Shown: one piece after another, positions 33,748-43,541 of the stretch | How positions within the stretch are numbered: position 1 is the first letter of the stretch | How the letters are laid out: the number at the start of each line of letters is the position of its first letter | NCBI GenBank assembly: GCA_011390335.1 | Contig: JAABSO010000006.1 | Span: forward strand, 62,001 to 126,000 | Length of the DNA: 64,000 bases | Direction of reading: 5' to 3' | Source of the DNA: Desulfotignum sp. | GTDB lineage: Bacteria > Desulfobacterota > Desulfobacteria > Desulfobacterales > Desulfobacteraceae | Position numbers and translations under genes: made by a program | The notes under the pieces: model-generated | What the model was told of the DNA's origin: nothing | Databases searched by the model: none | Seen by the model: only the letters and a program-made list of their open reading frames with translations

Positions 33748-35115
33748 ATGCAGGTAAAAATTCAAGACAAAAGCAGTGTAAAAAAAGTACTCTCTTTTGA
33801 AATCCCCAAGGAAAAAGTTGCAAAAGAACTCGACAAGGCATACAACGAGCTGAAAAAAAAGGCAGATATCAAAGGGTTTCGGAAAGGCAAGATCCCCAGA
33901 AAGGTTCTGGAGAACCGTTTTTCCAAAGAGGTCCATGCTGATGTTGCCCCCCGCCTGATCCAGGATTCTTTTATTGAGGCTATTCAGGAACATGACCTGA
34001 ACATTGTGGGCGGTCCCCAGATGGATCCGCCGGATCTGGATCCGGATGCTGCCTATGCGTTTGACATCACCGTAGAGGTAAAGCCTGAACTGGAAGAGGT
34101 CGATTTCAAGGGGATATCCCTTGAAAAGAATCTGTATGCGGTCTCTGATGCTGAAATTGACGGGCAGATCCATATGATCCAGCGGACCATGGCAAAAAAA
34201 CAGCCTGTGGAAGAAAGCAGGTCTGTCAGGGAAAATGATTTTGTCCTGATCGATTACCAGGGATTTGTGGATGATGAACCATATGAACACACCCCTAAGA
34301 TTGAAAATTATCTGTATGGCATCGGCAAGGATGCATTGCCAAAAGAATTTTCTGAAAAGTTGATCGGCAGTGTGCCTGTCCAGGATCTGGAGATTCCAGT
34401 CGGCTATCCTGAAGACCATCCAGATGAAAACCTTAAGGGAAAAACAATTTTGTACAAGGTCACCCTCAAAGAGATCCAGGAGGAAATTCTGCCGGAGATC
34501 AATGATGATCTGGTAAAAGACCTCGGCAGTTTTGAAACCCTGCAGGAGGTCAAAGATTCCATCCGGAACAATCTGGACAAAGGATACCAGCAGCGCATAA
34601 AACATGAACTCAGTGAACAGATATTCCAGTACCTGCTGGAAAAATATACATTTGAAGTGCCTGAAGCCATGATCGAAGGAGAACTTAACGGCATAGTCAG
34701 TGAGGCGGAACAGGCATATGCAGCCAACAATACCAGTCTTGAACAAGAAGGGCTCAGCCGTGATATCCTTTTTACCCAGTACCGGGATGTGGCGGAAAAA
34801 CAGGCCAGGCGGCATCTGATTCTGGATAAAATCATCACCCAGGAAAAACTGGACCTCACTGATGAGGAGATGGACGAAAGCTTAGAAGAGATGGCCAGGG
34901 GAATGAATGCCACTGTGGATGCCATAAAAAATTTTTTCAAGATGGATCCCAAACAGCTGGAATATTACAGACACTCCCAGCTTGAAAAAAAGGCAGTTGA
35001 TCTTATAATTGAAAATAGTACCATAACTGAAAAAGAGCCGGATGGTGATGACAAAGATGCAGCACAGGTATCAGAAGCACCAGCATCTGATGATGAAGTC
35101 CCGGCATCAAAATAA
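33748..35115 (+). CDS. tig: Trigger factor
   Basis: 455 residues. The ribosome-docking signature GFRKGKIPRKVLENRF is near residue 45, the FKBP-type prolyl isomerase domain (DFVLIDYQGFVDDEPYE) spans about 150 to 245, and the helical chaperone arms follow to about 430. The end is an acidic, low-complexity tail (about 30 residues). It sits at the exit tunnel and shields new chains. Gene order tig-clpP-clpX-lon is the classic proteostasis run, all on the plus strand. Confidence 0.96.
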   Translation: MQVKIQDKSSVKKVLSFEIPKEKVAKELDKAYNELKKKADIKGFRKGKIPRKVLENRFSKEVHADVAPRLIQDSFIEAIQEHDLNIVGGPQMDPPDLDPDAAYAFDITVEVKPELEEVDFKGISLEKNLYAVSDAEIDGQIHMIQRTMAKKQPVEESRSVRENDFVLIDYQGFVDDEPYEHTPKIENYLYGIGKDALPKEFSEKLIGSVPVQDLEIPVGYPEDHPDENLKGKTILYKVTLKEIQEEILPEINDDLVKDLGSFETLQEVKDSIRNNLDKGYQQRIKHELSEQIFQYLLEKYTFEVPEAMIEGELNGIVSEAEQAYAANNTSLEQEGLSRDILFTQYRDVAEKQARRHLILDKIITQEKLDLTDEEMDESLEEMARGMNATVDAIKNFFKMDPKQLEYYRHSQLEKKAVDLIIENSTITEKEPDGDDKDAAQVSEAPASDDEVPASK

Positions 35116-35211
35116 ACCACAAAACAGGAATAATTTTGGCTGATCCAGAATCATGGTAAGATACAGACAATACATAAAGATGATACAGACAGATAATGAA
35201 GGAGTTATATT

Positions 35212-35814
35212 GTGCCCCTAGTTCCGATGGTTGTTGAACAGACCAACAGAGGAGAGCGTGCCTATGATATATATTCGCGTCTGCTAAAAGACCGGATAAT
35301 ATTTCTGGGTTCTGCCATAGATAGTGAAATTGCCAATCTCATTGTGGCCCAGCTGCTGTTTCTGGAATCAGAAGACCCTGAGAAAGATATCAGTTTTTAT
35401 ATCAATTCTCCGGGAGGGGTTGTGACAGCCGGCCTTGCTGTGTATGATACCATGCAGTATATCAAGCCGGATGTGGCAACCGTATGTATCGGTCAGGCCG
35501 CCAGCATGGGCGCACTGCTTCTGGCAGCCGGTGCCCAAAAAAAACGGTTTGCCCTGCCCAATGCCAGGATTATGATTCACCAGCCTTTGGGGGGAGCCCA
35601 GGGGCAGGCAGCAGATATTAAAATACAGGCCACTGAAATTTTACGGATGAAAGACACCTTAAACGAGATACTGGCCGCCCATACCAAACAGAAAATTGAT
35701 AAAATTGCCAAGGACACGGACCGGGATTTTTTCATGTCCGGCAATGAGGCAAAAACCTACGGCATAGTAGACCGGGTGGTTGCCGATAGAAGTGAATTGG
35801 AAGCTGAAACCTAA
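35212..35814 (+). CDS. clpP: ATP-dependent Clp protease proteolytic subunit ClpP
   Basis: 200 residues from a GTG start with GAAGGAG 7 nt upstream. The catalytic Ser is in [14 protein letters not shown] near residue 98, His in MIHQPLGG near 123, and Asp in the TDRDFFMSG block near 172. It forms the tetradecameric chamber fed by ClpX, encoded 27 bp downstream. A short pro-peptide before [10 protein letters not shown] is usual. Confidence 0.97.
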   Translation: MPLVPMVVEQTNRGERAYDIYSRLLKDRIIFLGSAIDSEIANLIVAQLLFLESEDPEKDISFYINSPGGVVTAGLAVYDTMQYIKPDVATVCIGQAASMGALLLAAGAQKKRFALPNARIMIHQPLGGAQGQAADIKIQATEILRMKDTLNEILAAHTKQKIDKIAKDTDRDFFMSGNEAKTYGIVDRVVADRSELEAET

Positions 35815-35841
35815 GCTAAGCTTCAAAGGAGTCCAAAAAAA

Positions 35842-37101
35842 ATGGCCAAAAAAGATGATACCAGTGATCAGTTCTTCTGTTCTTTTTGCGGAAAAAATCA
35901 AAAAGAGGTCCAGAAGCTGATTGCAGGTCCCAGTGTTTACATTTGCAATGAATGCATCAAGCTCTGCGGTGAGATAATTGAGGATGAAGAAAAAGAGAAA
36001 GCAGCTGAGTCAGAAGGGGCAAGGGAGTTCCTGGTACCTAGGCAGATCAAGGAGCTGCTGGATTCCTATGTGATTGAGCAGGATGCAGCAAAAAAAGTGC
36101 TCTCCGTTGCAGTCTACAACCATTATAAGCGGCTCACATCCCGCCTGGAAAAACGCGCCGATGATGTGGAGATCCAGAAAAGCAATATTTTGATCATCGG
36201 CCCCACCGGGTGCGGGAAAACCCTGCTTGCCCAGACCCTTGCCAGATTTCTGGATGTGCCGTTTGCCATTGCAGATGCCACTGCCTTGACCGAAGCCGGA
36301 TATGTGGGAGAGGATGTGGAAAACATTGTATTGTCGCTGGTGCAGAATGCAGACTATGATATTGAGCGGGCCCAGAAAGGGATTATCTACATTGATGAGA
36401 TCGATAAAATCTCCCAGCGGGGAGATAACCCCTCCATTACCAGAGATGTATCCGGAGAAGGGGTGCAGCAGGCCCTGCTGAAAATCATTGAAGGTACGGT
36501 GGCAAGCATTCCGCCCAAAGGCGGCAGAAAGCATCCCCAGCAGGACTATGTCAAGGTGGATACCTCCAATATCCTTTTTATATGCGGCGGAACCTTTACC
36601 GGCTTAGAAAAGATCATTGAACGGCGTATCACCCAGAAAACCATGGGATTCGGGGCAAAGATAGCTGATAGAAGACAGGTGAATATCGGTACGCTGCTGG
36701 AACAGCTCAAACCGGAAGATTTGATAAAATTCGGGCTGATTCCCGAATTTCTGGGCAGGCTGCCCATTATCACCTCCATTGGAGAGCTTACTGAAGCCTC
36801 TTTGATCAAAATTCTGACTGAACCCAAAAATGCACTGGTCAAGCAATACCAGGAACTGTTCAAGATTGAAGGGGTGGATCTCCAGTTTACAGATGAGGCT
36901 TTAGAAGCCATGGCCAAAGAAGCTGTCACCAGAAAATCCGGTGCCCGGGGATTGCGGGCCATCATGGAAAAGACCATGCTGGACATCATGTATGAGATTC
37001 CTTCCAAAGAAGATGTCAGAGAATGTGTTGTGGGAGAAGAGGTCGTCCTGAAAAACGAAGCCCCCATCCTCTTGTATGAACAACCCAAAAAACAGGCCTG
37101 A
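35842..37101 (+). CDS. clpX: ATP-dependent Clp protease ATPase subunit ClpX
   Basis: 419 residues. An N-terminal C4 zinc domain (CSFCGKNQ ... CNECIKLC) recognises substrates. The AAA+ core has Walker [14 protein letters not shown] near 117, pore loop AGYVGED near 152, Walker [11 protein letters not shown] near 182 and sensor 2 KSGARGLRA near 368. AAAGGAG lies before the ATG. It unfolds tagged proteins and threads them into ClpP. Confidence 0.97.
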   Translation: MAKKDDTSDQFFCSFCGKNQKEVQKLIAGPSVYICNECIKLCGEIIEDEEKEKAAESEGAREFLVPRQIKELLDSYVIEQDAAKKVLSVAVYNHYKRLTSRLEKRADDVEIQKSNILIIGPTGCGKTLLAQTLARFLDVPFAIADATALTEAGYVGEDVENIVLSLVQNADYDIERAQKGIIYIDEIDKISQRGDNPSITRDVSGEGVQQALLKIIEGTVASIPPKGGRKHPQQDYVKVDTSNILFICGGTFTGLEKIIERRITQKTMGFGAKIADRRQVNIGTLLEQLKPEDLIKFGLIPEFLGRLPIITSIGELTEASLIKILTEPKNALVKQYQELFKIEGVDLQFTDEALEAMAKEAVTRKSGARGLRAIMEKTMLDIMYEIPSKEDVRECVVGEEVVLKNEAPILLYEQPKKQA

Positions 37102-37117
37102 CAGAAAGTTTGCATAG

Positions 37118-39472
37118 ATGATCAATATTTCCAGATTTTTCAATCAGGACGGATCAGAACGTATCAAAAAGACCCTGCCACTTGTACCTTTGCGGGATAT
37201 GGTGCTGTTTCCCTTTGTTACGACATCGGTTTTTGTGGGCAGGGAAAAATCCATTAAATCACTGTCAGAAGCCATGGCAGCCGATAAGAGGATCTTTCTC
37301 ACCACCCAGAAAGACCCTGAAGTACTTAAACCCACCATCCAGGATATTTTTCAAGTGGGAACCGAAGCAACAATCACCCAGCTGTTGCGTCTGCCTGATG
37401 GCACGGTAAAGGCCCTGGTGGAAGGGTGCCACCGGGGGAAAATTCTCAAACTCAGTGATGAAAAAGGGTTTTTGATTGTTGATTATATTCTGGCGGAAGA
37501 AACCCCTATACCGGAAACCGTAATAAAAGCTGCCCTGCGGACGGTTCTGGAGGCTTTTGAACATTACAGCACCATGTCAGGCGCAGTTTCCAAGAGTTTT
37601 TTTAAAAATCTGGAGGTTCTTGAGAAGGATCCCTCACGGTATGCAGATGCCATTGCCGCCCAGCTGCCCTTTAAAGTGGCTGATAAGCAGAAGCTTCTGG
37701 AATGCGATGATATTGAAGAGCGCTTTTTTCTTCTGCTCAAGCTGATTGAGCAGGAAACAGAAGTGTTTGCCATGTCCCAGAAAATCAAGGGCCGTGTGAA
37801 GGAACAGATGGAAAAACTGCAGAAACGCCATTATCTCACCGAGCAGATGCGGGCCATCAAAAAAGAGATGGGGGAAGACGGGGAGTCCGGCGAGTTTGCA
37901 GAGCTTGAAAAGCGCATTCGTAAAAAACGCATGCCAAAAGAAGCAGCCGGGGTGGCCCGGCGGGAACTGGACAAACTCAAGATGATGGCGCCCATGTCAT
38001 CTGAGGCCACTGTTATCAGAAACTACATTGACTGGCTGGTTTCTTTGCCCTGGTTTCGCAAAAACCGTGCAAAAAATGACCTGGAAAAAGCAGAAAAAAC
38101 ACTGGATCAGGACCACTACGGCCTTAAAAAACCCAAAGAAAGAATTCTGGAATACCTGGCTGTACAGATGCTGGTGAAAAAAATCAAAGGCCCGATTCTC
38201 TGTCTGGTGGGCCCTCCGGGTGTGGGAAAAACCTCTTTAGCCCGGTCTGTCGCATCTGCCACAGGAAGATCCTTTGCAAGAATCTCTCTGGGGGGTGTCA
38301 GAGATGAGGCGGAAATTCGGGGCCACCGCCGTACCTATGTGGGGGCCATGCCCGGAAAGATTATCCAGACCCTCAAGAAGGTGGGGTATAATAATCCGGT
38401 TTTCTGTCTGGATGAGATTGACAAGATGACATCCGATTTTCGGGGGGATCCGTCATCTGCCATGCTGGAGGCCCTGGACCCGGAACAGAACAGACACTTC
38501 AACGACCATTATCTGGAAGTGGATTATGACCTGTCGGAAATTTTGTTCATCACCACTGCCAATACCCTGTTTGATATTCCAGCCCCGTTGCGGGACAGAA
38601 TGGAAATTATCCAGATTCCCGGGTATACCGCCTATGAAAAGGAACAGATCGCCACAAAATTTCTGATTCCCAAACAGCTGAAAGAAAACGGCCTGAATGA
38701 TGCAGATGTGACCTTTTCAAGGAATGCCGTACAGACCATTATCAAACTATACACCCGGGAAGCCGGGGTCCGGAATCTTGAGCGGGAAATATCTTCGGTT
38801 ATCAGAAAAATCGCCACCCGGATCGTCCGCACCAAAGAACGCAAATGCCACCAGGTAAGCACCACCAGTATCCAGAAATTTCTGGGCCAGGCCAAATTTC
38901 GCAATAAACCCCTTGAGGTGGAGGACAAGGCCGGGATTGTTACCGGACTTGCATGGACCCAGGCAGGCGGAGAACTGCTGACTGTTGAGGCGGTTACCAT
39001 GCCCGGAAAAGGGCGCATCATGATCACAGGCAAACTCGGAGACGTGATGAAGGAATCCTCCCAGGCAGCCGTCAGTTATGTGAGATCCAGAAGCAGGGAC
39101 CTGGGTATCAGAGATGATTTTTACAAGGACCAGGACATTCATATCCATGTGCCTGAAGGGGCCATACCCAAGGACGGACCATCAGCCGGCATTGCCATGT
39201 GTGCTGCTGTGGTATCTATTTTAACCGGACGGCCGGTGAACCGGAATGTTGCCATGACTGGAGAAATCACCCTCAGGGGAAGGGTTCTGCCCATTGGCGG
39301 GGTCAAGGAAAAGCTGCTGGCTGCCCACGCAAACGGTATCAGAAAGGTGGTACTTTCGTCTGAAAACAAAAAAGATATCCAGGAGATTCCCAAATCCATT
39401 CAAAAGCAGCTGGAGATTGTTTTTGTGGATGATATGAATCAGGTGCTGGAAAACGCTTTCACAACGCTGTAG
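37118..39472 (+). CDS. lon: ATP-dependent protease Lon
   Basis: 784 residues. The N-domain (LPLVPLRDMVLFPFV) spans about 1 to 210, the AAA+ module has Walker A VGPPGVGKTSLARS near 367 and Walker B VFCLDEIDKM near 430, and the C-terminal protease has the catalytic Ser in PKDGPSAGIAM near 690 and Lys in GGVKEKLLAAHANG near 733. It degrades misfolded and regulatory proteins. The ribosome site is weak, 16 bp after clpX, suggesting partial coupling. It converges with rho, 9 bp away. Confidence 0.97.
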   Translation: MINISRFFNQDGSERIKKTLPLVPLRDMVLFPFVTTSVFVGREKSIKSLSEAMAADKRIFLTTQKDPEVLKPTIQDIFQVGTEATITQLLRLPDGTVKALVEGCHRGKILKLSDEKGFLIVDYILAEETPIPETVIKAALRTVLEAFEHYSTMSGAVSKSFFKNLEVLEKDPSRYADAIAAQLPFKVADKQKLLECDDIEERFFLLLKLIEQETEVFAMSQKIKGRVKEQMEKLQKRHYLTEQMRAIKKEMGEDGESGEFAELEKRIRKKRMPKEAAGVARRELDKLKMMAPMSSEATVIRNYIDWLVSLPWFRKNRAKNDLEKAEKTLDQDHYGLKKPKERILEYLAVQMLVKKIKGPILCLVGPPGVGKTSLARSVASATGRSFARISLGGVRDEAEIRGHRRTYVGAMPGKIIQTLKKVGYNNPVFCLDEIDKMTSDFRGDPSSAMLEALDPEQNRHFNDHYLEVDYDLSEILFITTANTLFDIPAPLRDRMEIIQIPGYTAYEKEQIATKFLIPKQLKENGLNDADVTFSRNAVQTIIKLYTREAGVRNLEREISSVIRKIATRIVRTKERKCHQVSTTSIQKFLGQAKFRNKPLEVEDKAGIVTGLAWTQAGGELLTVEAVTMPGKGRIMITGKLGDVMKESSQAAVSYVRSRSRDLGIRDDFYKDQDIHIHVPEGAIPKDGPSAGIAMCAAVVSILTGRPVNRNVAMTGEITLRGRVLPIGGVKEKLLAAHANGIRKVVLSSENKKDIQEIPKSIQKQLEIVFVDDMNQVLENAFTTL

Positions 39473-39481
39473 AAAAACCTT

Positions 39482-40555
39482 TTAAAAATCTTCCAGCAGG
39501 GAGATGAATTCCGTCATGGCGGATATTTCGTCCTTGGTGGCGACTTTTCTGCGGATTTCAACGACCTTGTCATAGGCTGCCTGGTCCATGAGCAGGTCTT
39601 CTTTTCTGGTGCCGCTCTGGTTGATATTTATTGCCGGCCATATCCGTTGTTCAGCACATTGCTGGGATAAAAACAGGTCCATATTGCCGGTTCCCTTGAA
39701 TTCCTGGAAGATCACATCATCCATGCGGCTGCCTGTGTTCACAAGAATTGTGGCGATAATTGTCAGGGAACCGCCATTTTCAAGTTTACGGGCTGCACCG
39801 AAAATCTTTCTGGGAAACTCCATGGCATTGGCACCCAGTCCGCCTGACAAGGTTTTGCCGAAACTGTCTGTGTCTGCATTGAATGCCCGGGTCATGCGGG
39901 TCAGCGAATCAATAAACACCACGGCATCCTGGCCGATTTCTGCACAGCGGATGGCTGTGTGCATGGCCAGACGCGTCATTCTCATGTGCTGGCCGATCTG
40001 CTGGTCTGCCGAAGAATACAACACATGGGCATCCACCAGTCCCCGCTGGAAATCGGTTACCTCTTCAGGGCGTTCATCCACCAGCAGGATAAACACAGTG
40101 GCATCCGGATGGTTGGTGACCACTGAGTTGGCCATATGGCGCAGGATAAAGGTTTTCCCTGATTTGGGCGGGGCAACGATCAATCCCCGCTGCCCCATGC
40201 CGATAGGGACAATAATATCCAGGGCTTTGCCGACAATATCATCTTTGTTCTGGGTCAGGATATACCGTTCATAGGGATTGATACTCACCTGGTCCTGGAG
40301 CATGGGAATTTTTATAAAGTCGTCATACGGCATGCCATTGATGTTTTCAACCCTGACCAGTGCCAGATTGAGATTTCTGGGATCTTTTTTTTCCCCGAGT
40401 CCCTCAATAAAACTGCCTTCCCGCAGGTTCAATTTTCGTATAAGGCTGTTGGGTACGTAAGGATTTTCAGGGCGGGGCTGGAAATTATCATCTATTTCCC
40501 GCAGAAAACCAAATCCTTTGTCCATAATTTCCAGGTGTCCTGCCACAGGTTCCAT
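39482..40555 (-). CDS. rho: Transcription termination factor Rho, short form
   Basis: 357 residues from ATG 40555, with AAGGAG 10 nt upstream; a TTG two codons earlier is also possible. The RNA-binding cold-shock-like fold begins at once (GHLEIMDKGFGFLRE), so the usual N-terminal helix bundle of about 45 residues is absent. The motor is complete: Walker A VAPPKSGKTFIL, Walker B block VVFIDSLTRMTRA, Q-loop GLGANAMEFPRK and R-loop KGTGNMDL. No lost N-terminus is found upstream in any frame. Rho is an RNA helicase that ends transcription. Promoter at 40717 leaves a 150-nt leader, long enough for autoregulation. Confidence 0.93.
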   Translation of the reverse strand: MEPVAGHLEIMDKGFGFLREIDDNFQPRPENPYVPNSLIRKLNLREGSFIEGLGEKKDPRNLNLALVRVENINGMPYDDFIKIPMLQDQVSINPYERYILTQNKDDIVGKALDIIVPIGMGQRGLIVAPPKSGKTFILRHMANSVVTNHPDATVFILLVDERPEEVTDFQRGLVDAHVLYSSADQQIGQHMRMTRLAMHTAIRCAEIGQDAVVFIDSLTRMTRAFNADTDSFGKTLSGGLGANAMEFPRKIFGAARKLENGGSLTIIATILVNTGSRMDDVIFQEFKGTGNMDLFLSQQCAEQRIWPAININQSGTRKEDLLMDQAAYDKVVEIRRKVATKDEISAMTEFISLLEDF

Positions 40556-40716
40556 AGTCAAACGACTCCTTGATCACACATGTGTTGCTGATGATGAGAA
40601 CGGGTTAGGGATTTTTCTTTTTTTTTGTGACCGGTCATCACAAAGCAAGAGAAGAAATTGCCCGACATCACGTTTATCGGATTATAAGTATTCACATAAA
40701 TTGTTGCATGCTGTCT

Positions 40717-40745
40717 TATATACCATGTAAAAAAACCACTTGCAA
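40717..40745 (-). promoter_or_regulatory. Promoter of rho
   Basis: On the minus strand TTGCAA (40745 to 40740) and TATATA (40722 to 40717) are 17 bp apart. Confidence 0.55.
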
Positions 40746-40815
40746 GGCATTGGCGCAATATTCCAGCGATAAATCGGCTTTGTGCAAAAAAAAAGAGCAG
40801 TTTTCTAAAATCTGC

Positions 40816-40844
40816 TTGACACCCATTTTTAATGTTGATATAAG
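40816..40844 (+). promoter_or_regulatory. Promoter of the tRNA-Val/tRNA-Asp unit
   Basis: Consensus TTGACA (40816 to 40821), 17-bp spacer, TATAAG (40839 to 40844), 14 bp before tRNA-Val. Confidence 0.8.
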
Positions 40845-40858
40845 TTCTTCTGTTTTTC

Positions 40859-40934
40859 GGGCGATTAACTCAGTTGGGAGAGTGCAACCCTTACAAGGTT
40901 GAAGTCGCAGGTTCAAGCCCTGCATCGCCCACCA
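40859..40934 (+). tRNA. tRNA-Val (UAC)
   Basis: 76 nt: acceptor GGGCGAT / ATCGCCC, anticodon arm CAACC-CTTACAA-GGTTG with anticodon TAC, T arm with GGTTCAAGCC and encoded CCA. Confidence 0.96.
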
Positions 40935-40950
40935 GAAAGATGCATAACAC

Positions 40951-41027
40951 GGGGGTGTAGTTCAGTTGGTTAGAACGCTTGCCTGTCACGCAAGAGGCCG
41001 CGAGTTCGAGTCTCGTCACTCCCGCCA
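40951..41027 (+). tRNA. tRNA-Asp (GUC)
   Basis: 77 nt: acceptor GGGGGTG / CACTCCC (one G-U), anticodon loop CTGTCAC with GTC, T arm GAGTTCGAGTCTC, G discriminator and encoded CCA. It lies 16 bp after tRNA-Val and shares its promoter and terminator. Confidence 0.97.
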
Positions 41028-41031
41028 CCAT

Positions 41032-41078
41032 AAAAAAAACCAGGGATTCAGTTGCCGACTGAATCCCTGGTTTTTTTT
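41032..41078 (+). terminator. Bidirectional intrinsic terminator between tRNA-Asp and leuB
   Basis: Perfect hairpin with arms CAGGGATTCAGT (41041 to 41052) and ACTGAATCCCTG (41058 to 41069), flanked by A8 and T8, so it can stop both the tRNA transcript and leuB. Confidence 0.92.
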
Positions 41079-41105
41079 ATGGTGGCGAGATGGAAAGGCT
41101 GGAAA

Positions 41106-42268
<1,163 letters not shown>

Positions 42269-42320
42269 GTCATTTAAAATACAACTTTGCCGAATCCGGC
42301 GTTACATGATTATACCGCTT

Positions 42321-43505
42321 TTATTTGCGGTTGCCGTATTCTGCATAAGCCATGGCTGTGGTTCTGTAAACAAGATGGGCCATTTTGGAAAACGGCAGAA
42401 AAGCAAACAAATTAAAGATGGCAATCAGGTGCAGGTAGTAGAACCCATAGGTTATCCACTCCAGATGCGCCAGACGGGCCATTTCTGTGAGCATGCCGGT
42501 TAAGCCCACAGAAAAGACAACACCTAAAATATACCAGTCTTTGTAGGTGGTAACCTGGTCTTTGTTATCCAGACGGCTTTTGATCATGATCCCGGAGCCG
42601 ATAACAAGGGCCACCCCGGCAATATTGGCAAGCCATTTGACCGGGTTGAGCTGGGAATAGGGGCCTGGTGTCTGAAATACATAGAGTACGATAAAGAAAA
42701 TACCGGTGACGATGGCCAGGCCGATAAATGAAAACAACACCATCATATGTGGGGTGGCCCGCTCCTGATTTGTTCCGCATTCATTGAATTTATTGTGTTT
42801 GAGAATCAGGGGGATCACCCGGCCCAGGGCCTGGAGAAAGGCCTTTACGTCAATGCTTTTCTTGTCGGTTTTTCCTTCTTTCACCGCATTTTCATGAATG
42901 TCACCCACAAACCGACTCAGGCTGAGAAAAAAGATCACGACCACAGCCCCGGCCAGGGGCACAAAGGTCAGATCCACAAACCAGGTGGAAAAGAAATCCG
43001 CTTGGGCAATGACATGTTCCGCCCCTTCATGGGCATGGGACCAGGCAATGCCGAACACATTGAACAGTTTGGTCATCACATCTTCATGGGCCATGGTGAT
43101 GTAGGCGAAAATGGCAAACCAGATGGCTGGAATTCCCAGCAGCCAGGGCAGTTTTTTGGGGTCATTCACAGCTTTGGCAAGGGCCTTGGGCTGGGCATAT
43201 TCCGTGATGGCTGCGGCCCGGACAGCTGCCATGACATCTCCGGGAGCAGCGCCCCTGGGACACATATCGGTGCAGTCTCCGCAGTTGTGGCACAGCCAGA
43301 TGTCAGCGCTGCCAAGAAGCCGGTCTTTCAGCCCCCAGGAAGCGGCAATCATCTCCTTTCTGGGAAAAGGGCTGTTTTCCGGTGCAATGGGGCAGGCCAC
43401 GGAACAGGTGGCACACTGGTAACATTTTTTCAGGGTGTCTCCGCCAAGACCACGCATCTGGGCTATGAATCCCAGGTCTGGTTGGGCAAGATATGTTTCA
43501 GTCAT
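42321..43505 (-). CDS. qmoC: Quinone-interacting membrane-bound oxidoreductase subunit QmoC
   Basis: 394 residues. The N-terminal third is a HdrC-like ferredoxin unit with two [4Fe-4S] motifs, KCYQCATCSVACP near 30 and LCHNCGDCTDMCP near 75. The rest is a membrane cytochrome-b-like domain with about six hydrophobic spans (WLLGIPAIWFAIFAYIT, VPLAGAVVVIFFLSL, ...) and His residues for heme b. It links the quinone pool to QmoAB and thus to APS reductase. It follows qmoB by 36 bp. Confidence 0.96.
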   Translation of the reverse strand: MTETYLAQPDLGFIAQMRGLGGDTLKKCYQCATCSVACPIAPENSPFPRKEMIAASWGLKDRLLGSADIWLCHNCGDCTDMCPRGAAPGDVMAAVRAAAITEYAQPKALAKAVNDPKKLPWLLGIPAIWFAIFAYITMAHEDVMTKLFNVFGIAWSHAHEGAEHVIAQADFFSTWFVDLTFVPLAGAVVVIFFLSLSRFVGDIHENAVKEGKTDKKSIDVKAFLQALGRVIPLILKHNKFNECGTNQERATPHMMVLFSFIGLAIVTGIFFIVLYVFQTPGPYSQLNPVKWLANIAGVALVIGSGIMIKSRLDNKDQVTTYKDWYILGVVFSVGLTGMLTEMARLAHLEWITYGFYYLHLIAIFNLFAFLPFSKMAHLVYRTTAMAYAEYGNRK

Positions 43506-43541
43506 ATTATGATACCTCCGTATAAATTTTGTATGCTGACA

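Noticed and set aside
33640-34815. A 391-codon minus-strand open frame opposite tig
   Set aside because: It is Phe/Ile/Leu-rich because it reverses Lys/Glu codons of trigger factor.
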